Assembly (NCBI GenBank): GCA_000787465.1
Contig: JSYX01000829.1
Span: forward strand, 1-11,664
From: Thermomucor indicae-seudaticae
Lineage: Eukaryota; Mucoromycota; Mucoromycetes; Mucorales; Lichtheimiaceae
Direction: 5' to 3'
Length of the DNA: 11,664 nucleotides
The notes beneath the pieces are model-generated. The model searched no databases. It was not told the origin of the DNA and saw nothing but the letters and a program-made list of their open reading frames with translations. This document shows, piece by piece, positions 1 to 6,593 of this stretch. A program made the position numbers and the translations under genes. Each line of letters opens with the position of its first letter. The stretch's first letter is position 1.

Positions 1-590
1 CCCAGGCCTGCGGCCAGCTACTTAACCTTAAAAACCCTAAAGTGATCCTATGTGCAAAAGCTCAAGGCTGAATCAGTATAAGAAGCAGAGAAAGAAGACC
101 AAGTGCTTGGATAGATACACAGCTAGGTTTTTTTGCGTAACTCAGAACGAATTGCATCGGTATCCCAAAGGAAAAGGAATAGCGTAGCAAAAGAGCTCAG
201 GTTAAGCTGATCAAACGAACATGAAATGGGCCGATTGGTTGTTGGATATAAAAAACGAAGTTCGTACACTGTCTCATAAGAGTCCTGCGGGCAGCTGCTA
301 TGACAAAGAAAACATCAAACAAAAGAAGAGGAGTGTATTTGATATGAAAAAGCTTGTTCAAGTAGTAGGAAAACACATCCGAGACGAAAAAAGAAGTATA
401 TTCATAATGTCTTGTTGCTGTAAATCGTCTTGATGGTCGTATTACGAATGCCACCCGGAAATACTGTGGTAATTAGGCCGCGCGTTTCGCCTTAAGTGGC
501 TGTATTGCCCGTCTTTCTATTGTCGGATAGGTGATGCTTCTTGGTAAACCACATTTCTGGTCCTGTAACTGACCGATTCTGGTGTCGCAG
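1..590. other. Gene-poor left edge, one short unassigned ORF
   Basis: No gene is recognised here. The only ATG-started plus-strand reading frame of note is 221-433 (70 codons, lysine-rich, ending in a CCC-containing tail). It has no motif I can name, no clear splice-site context, and upstream frames are stopped. The segment lies just outside a decayed Helitron helicase piece on the minus strand, so it may be transposon-derived DNA, but nothing in it proves that. Confidence 0.4.
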
Positions 591-591
591 A

Positions 592-798
592 TCACGTTTC
601 GCCTATTTGGCGAGACTCTGGAATGATGAGTATATCTCTGTAGTCAGTTACGCGTGACAGAGCGGCACACAGCTGGCCATGCCCGAAAACAGGACATGGA
701 AGGTAAACCACGACATGCTGTAACGTCTCTCTGGTTTCTTTAAATAAGACAGTAGGAACATGGTTCTTCAGTAAGAATGTCAACCCAATGTTGATCAA
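592..798 (-). pseudogene. Helitron Pif1-like helicase, C-terminal remnant (copy 1)
   Basis: The minus-strand frame encodes a 68-residue piece whose centre reads YLPCPVFGHGQLCAALSRV (core at 649-690). This matches the last conserved block of the Pif1-family helicase of Helitron RepHel proteins (family pattern YLP.PVF.HGQLYVALSRV, containing helicase motif VI). Just before it, TLQHV matches the end of the family's GQTL..VG block, but the preceding residues are degraded. The frame ends about 18 residues after the block. No Rep domain or N-terminal helicase motifs are seen, so this is a truncated, dead copy. It is clearly diverged from the second copy near 3 kb, which suggests separate insertions. 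Confidence 0.8.
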
Positions 799-832
799 GG
801 CTTAAAGGCAATAGTCGGAGTCTGCGAGATAG

Positions 833-1192
833 AGTTTTATTGTAACAGTTGCATCAAGGTTGTATGCATACTATTCGAACCATTCATTGGCATCGCTCAT
901 CATGTCTGTACTCTTTGTACACCCGTCCGCACATATAGACCGGTATCTCTCCTCAAGATGGTTCGAACATGCAGCATGGCAATACTTACCTGATAGCCAT
1001 CCACAACGGCAAGACTGTATACCGTGGAAAAGCGAAACGGGGACCATCAAGGACTTGACCTTCCGAATTTGCGCATATATCCATAATTCAGGTCAAACGG
1101 ACTGTGTATCTGTGTACATATTCCTCGCCACCATCCTAAACTCTGGTGATCCACATTGCAGTTCGCAGACTCGCAGACTCGCAGACGTTTGA
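833..1192 (+). pseudogene. Cyclin-like gene fragment, broken
   Basis: An open frame runs from just after a stop at 830-832 to a stop at 1190-1192 without a convincing ATG at its start. The translation contains the segments YYSNHSLASLIMSVLFVHPS, RQDCIPWKSETGTIKDL and GQTDCVSVYIFLATIL. In my judgement these resemble the N-terminal cyclin box of fungal Pho85-type (PCL) cyclins, where a leucine-rich first helix is followed by a tract of the type T.V..YV.L.YL.RL. After FLATIL the expected continuation of the second helix is missing and the frame runs into three copies of an 8-bp repeat and a stop. It therefore looks like a decayed or captured gene fragment. A short intron starting at 1187 (branch-like TACTAATC near 1229) is possible, but no matching downstream cyclin exon was found. 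The family assignment is from memory and tentative. Confidence 0.4.
1163..1186 (+). repeat. Tandem repeat, 3 x 8 bp (TCGCAGAC)
   Basis: Three perfect head-to-tail copies of TCGCAGAC lie at 1163-1170, 1171-1178 and 1179-1186, inside the cyclin-like frame. Because the unit is 8 bp, each gain or loss of one copy shifts the reading frame. Confidence 0.95.
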
Positions 1193-1244
1193 TATTGTCA
1201 GCCTGTGTTGTCTTTTTGTTGAGCAACCGTACTAATCACGCTGA

Positions 1245-1930
1245 ATGTCAGTCAGGAACATATCCTTCGAGCACAGATCCACAGATATGAGATGCGTTGA
1301 TCACTTGGACAATCACATCCCACATAAACAGCGCTCCAGATTGCCAGTATTGCTTCAATTCAATAATCCTTCAATTGATCAACACAATATCGACTCTGTC
1401 AGCTGTAGTGAACGTTCAAAATCTGCACTAAAACTTTGAACTTGGTTATCCAGCTCTCGGAAAGCCTGCTTCACACTCCGTAAGTCCATTGCTTACCACA
1501 AAGCATCTATAATACGAAAAAAGCACCCATAAAAAGCTGCTCTAGCCGTGTTCACCATTGCTTCATGGTCGTTAAAATATTGGTATCGTAACGCGGTATC
1601 CGAAATGCGTGCAAAAAGGGTCGTCAAAGGAGGTTCGATCAAAGTGCGTCGCGATTTGTTGAAGTATCATTGCTGATTGGGCTGAGTCGTCGTGCAGCGA
1701 TTGGAGGAACGTTCTACACGCCAACGAAGACTTAGCATAGATACCTTGCTAACTGTTTTCGCCAACGCCCGAGAGAAAAGAAGGCACACGCGCAGCTCCC
1801 GATAACCACGATTTACGGTCAACTGAAACTTTCTCTGTGCAGATTAGAATCAGCCGTCCGATGAACATCAGAGAAATCTCCACTTTGATCGAAAAGGAAC
1901 TTTCTAATAAAGTGCCTTGCTATTCATGTT
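1245..1930. other. Stretch without a recognisable gene
   Basis: A 64-codon plus-strand ORF (1245-1439) follows the broken cyclin fragment but matches no cyclin continuation in any frame I tried. It has no motif I recognise. From 1440 to 1930 all frames are stopped frequently on both strands. A lone GGTTCGATC at about 1630 resembles a tRNA B box, but no A box or cloverleaf surrounds it. Confidence 0.5.
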
Positions 1931-1933
1931 CTG

Positions 1934-2194
1934 TTAGTGGTTGTCGAAGGAGCAGAGAGCGATGGAAACAGCAATCAGTTCAAGATCTGCATTCACCCTA
2001 AAGTAATTTGGAGTGGGATGACGCATTGAGTCTTTCAGATCTAAAACGACGTAAGTCGCTTGCTGTTTTTTGCTTACTTTGTAGCTCATTTTTTTCACGG
2101 CTTTAGTAAAAACTACAAAAGACCAAGCGTGCGATGGAAAGAAAGGAACGACAAAAACTAAAAGTTCAGATTTCGCTACCATCTGTATAGACAT
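1934..2194 (-). other. Unassigned ORF resembling part of the ORF at 3534-3902
   Basis: This 86-codon minus-strand frame begins MSIQMVAKSELL. That is similar to an internal stretch of the minus-strand ORF at 3534-3902 (AIQMAADYKLLNFGSLLL). At the nucleotide level both carry the exact 12-mer CCATCTGTATAG (2179-2190 and 3833-3844) with partly alignable flanks. The shared piece suggests an old duplicated or transposon-derived sequence. After about 20 residues the two diverge. No function is recognised. Confidence 0.3.
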
Positions 2195-2364
2195 GCACCT
2201 ATCAGCGCTTAATGAGAACCGCGCAGGTACCTTTGGAAAGTCTTGGAATGCAGGTGATGTGTACCTGATGCGACATCGTGATTAAACATCAACCTTGACA
2301 AACAAAAGCAGAAAAAATAATTTTTGGTGGTTTCCTTTTTAAGGTTTTACGCACAAAAAGGAAC

Positions 2365-2384
2365 AGCTTGTTTTTTAACAAGCT
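2365..2384. repeat. Perfect inverted repeat (hairpin)
   Basis: AGCTTGTT at 2365-2372 and AACAAGCT at 2377-2384 are exact reverse complements separated by TTTT. A second perfect hairpin follows at 2401-2414 (GCTCT-GGGG-AGAGC). Both sit at the edge of the C-rich tract and look like structural ends of a repeat element. Confidence 0.85.
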
Positions 2385-2423
2385 CTTCGCCCTCGCTTTC
2401 GCTCTGGGGAGAGCTTTCCACCC
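2377..2423 (+). repeat. Dispersed repeat motif, copy A
   Basis: AACAAGC followed by CCCTCGCTTTCGCTCTGGGG and a CTTTCCA tail matches, with small indels, a second stretch near the right end of the window (11187-11230), in the same orientation. It overlaps the hairpins at 2365-2414. Confidence 0.6.
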
Positions 2424-2540
2424 ACCCATCCAACCACACCCTACCATACCAACTACACCCACTCGCACCCAACACCCGACCCCACCTACCCACCGACACC
2501 CGTCCAACCCACCGAAACCCAATCAAACCCCCCTCCACAT
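2418..2540 (-). repeat. C-rich plus strand / G-run tract with quadruplex potential on minus strand
   Basis: The plus strand is a run of short C blocks separated by A/T (CCCACCCATCC, CCCGACCCC, AACCCACCGAAACCC and similar). The minus strand therefore has more than ten GG to GGGG runs with loops of a few bases, far beyond the four needed for a G-quadruplex. Proline-rich (plus) and glycine/tryptophan-rich (minus) ORFs exist here in several frames simply because of the base composition and are not called as genes. It is not a perfect tandem telomere-type array. Confidence 0.75.
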
Positions 2541-2611
2541 TTTGTGCGGCCAATATTACCATAGCAAACACGCTTCTCGTTTAAGTTACGTTGATTCCCT
2601 GTGAAGATACG

Positions 2612-2691
2612 ACGGCCCTAAAGTGCCCGAAGCGTAGGGGAGGTAGGCCCTTCGGCGTACCTCCACTGCGCTCCAGGAACTTTAGTGCCGT
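2612..2691. repeat. 80-bp near-palindrome (foldback element)
   Basis: Two 40-nt arms centred on 2651/2652 are reverse complements at 32 of 40 positions, with one further T:G pair. The outermost 13 pairs (2612-2624 with 2679-2691) have one mismatch. The centre is a CCTTCGG-type tight loop. Because of the symmetry the two strands encode near-identical peptides (ALKCPKRRGGRPFG on plus, ALKFLERSGGTPKG on minus). The mismatches show that the arms have diverged since formation. Confidence 0.9.
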
Positions 2692-2843
2692 AAATATGCC
2701 ATTCGACTTTTCGTACGTGGAAACAACATGGGTCGTATCACTAATATTTTTCTTATCCATTGATCGTAGAGAGAACACTCATACGTGAATATCCTACAAA
2801 ACATAAATTTTGGTGATAACATACAATTAGCAAAATCAATAAA

Positions 2844-2977
2844 AGTATAGATAAGTATACATAAGTCAGTCAAAGATCTCGACATAGACAAAATCGGTGT
2901 AGACGATAGAAGCATAGAAAAGCATACATAACTTAGTTAAAAATCTCAGCATAGACAACATTGCGAGTGGCGTTTGG
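2844..2977. repeat. Tandem duplication, two 67-bp units
   Basis: Unit 1 (2844-2910, beginning AGTATAGATAAGTATACATA) and unit 2 (2911-2977, beginning AGCATAGAAAAGCATACATA) align along nearly the whole unit with scattered substitutions. Unit 2 contains the stop codon and last residues of the Helitron helicase frame (VVYAEIFN-stop). Unit 1 contains the diverged equivalent (FVYVEIFD-stop) in another frame, since 67 is not a multiple of three. Confidence 0.8.
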
Positions 2978-3540
2978 TACTGCAGAATTAAGACGTCTTG
3001 ACGACTCTGGCAGGAAAACAGATATAACGTCCGGCGAGGAAACTCTGGAAAGAGCAACATAAAGTTGACCATGAGCAAAAACGGGTGAAGGCAAATATAA
3101 GCTGATCGTCATAGCAAAGACAAAAGCAATGCCAGTGCCATTGTATATAGGACGCTGGTGACGAGACAGAATGAACGGAAGTGGGTCTTCTGCAGAAGTA
3201 TCGAGTGTCATGCGTGGGATGTGGACAATATCGCCTAAATAGATGATGAAGCGAAAGTCTACTCAAGATTTGTTTCATACTTAGCTGCATGGTCGCCCAC
3301 GGCTATTTCAGCTTCTATGAGAGGTGCTGTAAAACTACCACAATTCAAGCGAGTGCCACTACACAACCCTCGCGAAGGACTGAGATTGCGAATCAACATA
3401 AATGATTGACCGACTTTGAGGCGCAATTCATGAGATGGCGGTCCTTAAGATTCAAAAGAATTTAAGAGCTCGGTTGAATATCCGTTCTAAGTGTTGTTAC
3501 CACGGTTATGTCGATGCTCCTCGTCGATATTAGTCAATGG
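2933..3540 (-). pseudogene. Helitron Pif1-like helicase, C-terminal part (copy 2), frameshifted
   Basis: Read on the minus strand, the first frame (about 3540-3259) contains GYSTELLNSFES, a stop, then HELRLKVGQSFMLIRNL and GLCSGTRLNCG. This is the Helitron Pif1 block normally written as ..EFLNSL..SGLPPH.L.LK.G..VMLLRNL.P..GLCNGTRL. The frame then stops and the protein continues in a second frame (about 3255-2933) with DIVHIPRMTL, LPFILSRHQRPI, AFVFAMTI and YLPSPVFAHGQLYVALSRV (core 3041-3082), ending VVYAEIFN. The segment between AMTI and YLP, which should hold the NK.QGQT motif needed for the helicase, is deleted. With two internal stops, one frameshift and that deletion the copy is dead. 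No Rep or upstream helicase motifs precede it. Confidence 0.85.
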
Positions 3541-3902
3541 AATAATAGATATGCTCCACTCCAGGTCAGAGTTGAACCTCCACTTGTCAGAGCATTAGCA
3601 TTGATGACCACATCGTTGTTACGATTGAAAGTGCAAAGTCTGCTGGATTTACAACGGTGATCGTTCGGACCACAATGTTGGCAAAGGAGTTCAGGCATGG
3701 CGATTCTTTGAAATTGTCGCTGAAAACGAAGAGCGATGCAGAGACACTGTTGCAAAGAGAGCTGAAAAGTCAGAAATCGCTCTGAACCATTCAAAAGAAG
3801 CGACCCAAAGTTTAAGAGTTTGTAATCTGCGGCCATCTGTATAGCAATGCTACGAAAATCGCCTAATGAAAAAGACGTAGACACCATTAAACGTCCCCAC
3901 AT
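3534..3902 (-). other. ORF with zinc-knuckle-like motif, probably transposon-derived
   Basis: A 122-codon frame whose stop lies where the Helitron helicase pseudogene begins. Residues 74-90 (3633-3683) read CQHCGPNDHRCKSSRLC, a cysteine/histidine cluster resembling, but not spaced exactly as, a CX2CX4HX4C zinc knuckle. Upstream is AIQMAADYKLLNFGSLLLNG, similar to the ORF at 1934-2194. I infer that it is a fragment of a mobile-element protein, either the N-terminal zinc-binding part of the Helitron or of another element. The ATG at 3902 is simply the first available and may not be used. Confidence 0.35.
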
Positions 3903-4093
3903 TGTGTTTGATGCGAACAGAATGCGACACGCTGATTAGACCTGAAACTTCCACAAAGGCAAACAACAAAAAAAAAGATCGTTGGACTTTCCATTTTTGA
4001 CAGTTAGCGGACAAAAAGGGAAGGGGATAAGGCTGTCTTTTAGAAGCGGCTTTGCAACACAGGATTTCTTGCAACAGGATTAGAGGCAGTCAC

Positions 4094-4113
4094 AGAATGT
4101 GCTGGAAACTGCT
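4094..4113 (+). promoter_or_regulatory. Imperfect heat-shock element upstream of HSP10
   Basis: The sequence AGAAT-GTGCT-GGAAA-CTGCT has 5-bp units in the nGAAn/nTTCn arrangement bound by heat-shock factor trimers. Both GAA units are exact and both intervening TTC units read TGC. It lies 78 bp upstream of the HSP10 start codon, in the right place for a heat-inducible chaperonin gene. A further TTCC lies at about 4125. The assignment is by pattern only. Confidence 0.45.
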
Positions 4114-4190
4114 TGTAAACACTTATTCCGACGCTTTTTCCCCACACTTACATACACTTCTTTATCCCATAGTTTCTTTTCGCACACACA

Positions 4191-4716
4191 ATGGTAAGCT
4201 TTCTCTTTGCGAAGGTTTTACCCCATTGAACTAACGAGGGTTTTAATACATACATAGTCTGCTGTCACCAAGGTTAAGAACATTGTCCCTCTTCTTGATC
4301 GCGTCCTCGTTCAGCGCATTAAGCCCCAAGAGGTACATGTCGCTCCGGCCAAGCTGCTCATGGTAGATGCAAGTTAAAGCTGAACAATTTGTTATAGAAA
4401 ACCGCTTCGGGTATCTACATTCCCGAAAAGGCACAGGAGACTTCCAACCAAGGTATCATTATTGCTGTCGGCAAGGGTGCTTTGGACAAGGACGGCAAGC
4501 ACATTCCTCCTCAGGTCGCTGCTGGTGACAAGGTCATTCTCCCTGCTTTTGGTGGCAGTTCCGTGAAGGTCCAAGGCGAGGTAAGAGGGATGACGGCGTG
4601 CATGGAAGATGGTAGATAGAACGTCTTCCAACTAACCCTTTCGAAAATTTATTTATTGTTAGGAATACTTCTTGTTCCGTGACTCTGAGATCCTTGCCAA
4701 GGTCGAGGAAAACTAG
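4191..4716 (+). CDS. HSP10: Mitochondrial 10-kDa chaperonin (Hsp10/Cpn10)
   Basis: Co-chaperonin that caps Hsp60 in the mitochondrial matrix and closes its folding chamber. Exons: 4191-4193, 4258-4332, 4398-4580, 4663-4716, giving 104 residues, the normal family length. The protein starts MSAVTKVKNIVPLLDRVLV, has the mobile loop at about 24-37 with the Hsp60-contacting tripeptide IYI (32-34) in KTASGIYIPEKAQ, then GKGALDKDGK, VAAGDKVILPAFGG and EYFLFRDSEILAKVEEN at the end. All introns are phase 0, 64, 65 and 82 bp long, with donors GTAAGC, GTACAT and GTAAGA. Branch-like CTAAC sequences lie in introns 1 and 3. The first exon contributes only the ATG. As in many Cpn10 proteins the N-terminus itself can act as an uncleaved targeting signal. 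The gene is intact and convergent with the next gene. Confidence 0.97.
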
Positions 4717-5097
4717 ATATTATAAAAGTAACACCCTGTTTTCATAATTCATCTCTGCATTTAGAGCCGATTTCTAAAGCACTTTTCCATTTGTAATCAT
4801 ATACGATCGTCAAAAACAAAAAAGTTGGCGTCCAAACATTGAGTTACGGTGTCATTTTAGATGTTTGCCACTCAATGGGTAAAAGGTGTACTTTACGTTG
4901 AGTTGGGGTAATTGACGACCCGCGCGTCCAGAATGTTCTTTTTTTGCCAAGAGCAAAAACCGATAAACCAATACCCCGTTATTCTGCTGAGGGGGCAGCT
5001 TGCCGTTGTCATTTTATAATAAACGAAAAAGCAAAATGTACAAGGAAAAAAGTATAAAGCTGAAATGGCATGGTTTTTGGTTCTCCAAAGAAGTGCG
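4717..5097. other. Convergent intergenic region
   Basis: The 381 bp between the HSP10 stop and the SMARCE1-like stop carry the 3' ends of both transcripts. There is no clean AATAAA on either side; TATAAAA at about 4720-4727 (plus) and a TTATAATAAA-like stretch near 5015-5024 are the nearest A-rich signals. A weak inverted repeat (CATTGAGT 4837-4844, ACTCAATG 4870-4877) is present. No gene is seen. Confidence 0.5.
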
Positions 5098-6442
5098 CTA
5101 AATGCTCTGCTCTTCCTTCGTTGTAGCTCCTGATTCTTCTGGGCGATCCGATTGCTCAAAGTCCATATCTGTCGTGTTTAAGAATTCGCTGACGCTATCA
5201 TCGTCCTGTCCTGTATTCACCATCTGATTGAAAAAGTCATTACTGGGGTCTTCTTCTCCTCCTCCAGGCAAGCCCTGATCTGATTGTTGTACATTTGTAT
5301 TGTACTGATTTAGCATACCCATTGGTGTTGCATTGGATACTGCACGTTCCGCACCTTGACCTGTTGTTGCAGAATCAAGGAATCCCTGAACATATCCGCT
5401 TGGTTGCTGTTGTTGTGGTTGTTCCTCGGGAGAACGGTTCTCTGTTCGTTGCTGAGCAGATGATGCTTCTAACAACTCTGCTTCACGACCAGGAATGGTA
5501 ACAGCATGTACTTTGTCACGGACTTGAACTAGTTTGGCGTTCCAGTGTTCACCAAATTTGTTGCGTGTATTTTCAATGGCCTACGGTTTTAAGAGACATT
5601 AAACAAACGTTGCTTCTTGACGAGAAAGGCTCATTTAGTTTACCTCTAAGCTTGACGCCTCAGAAAGCTCTGACAGCAATTTCCAGTAATCCTGCTTCTC
5701 TTTTTGTAGTGTAACAAGTTTTTCACTGTAGTTGTGTTCTGTCGATTTGGTTTCGGTTTCGTATTTTGTCTATAGAACGAAACGTGCGCGGTGAGCATAC
5801 CCATATATCGCTACCATGTTTGTTGATGTCCATACTATTGTGTTCAAGAGCTCTTCTTTGCTTTGCTGTATATCGAGTGATGGTGGAGTAATAGATGCTA
5901 GAATTCATAAAAAATTAGTTACACATTGATGCAGTATCGGAAGCGATCCAGCGCTCAGGTTACCTGCATTGTAAGGCGTAAAGATTTCTGAAAGATAATC
6001 ATGGTTACGTTTATACCGCGCCATGGCAATATCCCTTGCGGATATGTCATCCAGTTCGTCTGCAAAACGGGATAGTAGTAGCGTGTAAGGTCGAGGTCCG
6101 ATCATGGCTAACGAGCTTGTGTAGAAAATCTTTACCTCCAGAGGGATCGTCGTTTTCGTCTGCCATAGGAATGCCTGCCTGACGAGCGAAAGAGCCAATT
6201 CACTACTACGATTACGACCACGGGTAGTAAAAGCTTCTATTTACCTTGTTTGGATGTCTCTTCCGGTGCATGGCAGCCGGATCAGCTACAGCCGGCATGT
6301 TTCTAAAGGTACCAGGTTGCATGTAATGCGTTGGTGGAATTCCCATTTGTGCTGGACCCATTCCACGACCGGCTGCTGCTGCTGCTTGAAAAGGTGCCAT
6401 GCCCGGAGCACCTGCTGCTTGATTATAGTAGAAGTGATTCAT
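5098..6442 (-). CDS. SMARCE1/BAF57-like chromatin-remodelling subunit, lacking an HMG box
   Basis: Exons (minus): 6442-6245, 6178-6136, 6059-5964, 5897-5836, 5769-5644, 5580-5098, giving 335 residues. Introns are 66, 76, 66, 66 and 63 bp. Residues 1-66 are Ala/Met/Gly/Gln/Pro-rich. Residues about 71-107 (IPMADENDDPSG, then DISARDIAMARYKRNHDYLS, EIF) resemble the post-HMG block of SMARCE1, whose hallmark is an acidic DPDDYDD-like stretch followed by TARFQRNH..ISEI. Residues about 120-175 are charged and likely coiled coil, as in SMARCE1. The tail has a Q-run (229-234) and is acidic (GGGEEDPSNDFF, QDDDSVSEFL). SMARCE1 is a subunit of nuclear SWI/SNF remodellers; I infer the same for this protein. 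Intron 4 is placed by its 66-bp length and GTATGG donor; a 45-bp alternative starting GTAGCG would add five residues. No HMG box is present. Confidence 0.6.
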
Positions 6443-6593
6443 AGGTTACTTTCGTGTGGGGTGTGAAAGGGAGAAGAGCAGCGCACTCTTTGGATGACTC
6501 CGCCACTGGGAGCGTTAACTCAGCCGACGTCATTTTGTCCCTTCTTCCGCATACGCGGCCCTTTTCGTATTGTGACGAGTACCTTTCTCCATA
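6443..6593. promoter_or_regulatory. Divergent promoter shared by the SMARCE1-like and proteasome genes
   Basis: Only 151 bp separate the two start codons, so one short region must drive both genes. It contains TGACTC at 6495-6500 (bZIP/Gcn4-type half-palindrome), GACGTCA at 6526-6532 (CRE/ATF-type) and pyrimidine-rich stretches. No TATA box is obvious. The yeast proteasome control element GGTGGCAAA is not present on either strand. Confidence 0.6.

Larger units (their letters stand above)
2340..3905 (-). mobile_element. Degenerate Helitron-derived region
   Basis: Read on the minus strand, this region has in order: a zinc-knuckle-like ORF (3902-3534), the C-terminal third of a Helitron Pif1 helicase (about 3540-2933), a tandem duplication of the end of that coding region (2977-2844), an 80-bp near-palindrome (2691-2612), a G-run-rich tract (2540-2418) and two short perfect hairpins (2414-2401 and 2384-2365). 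Helicase remains followed by a structured non-coding tail fit a dead Helitron or a nest of insertions. I could not find a convincing 5' TC start or a hairpin plus CTRR 3' end, so the outer limits are approximate. Confidence 0.4.

Noticed and set aside
2418..2540. Telomere or subtelomere repeat array
   Set aside because: The C/G blocks have no constant unit and normal genes follow within 2 kb, so it is a low-complexity tract and not a telomeric array.
2289..2604. Overlapping proline-rich and glycine/tryptophan-rich ORFs on both strands
   Set aside because: They result from the C-rich/G-rich tract, which is open in several frames at once. None has a conserved motif or splice context.
5770..5820. 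Alternative 45-bp or 31-bp intron 4 in the SMARCE1-like gene
   Set aside because: A 66-bp intron with a GTATGG donor fits the other introns better. The 31-bp option puts the rest of the protein out of frame. The 45-bp option remains possible but is less likely.
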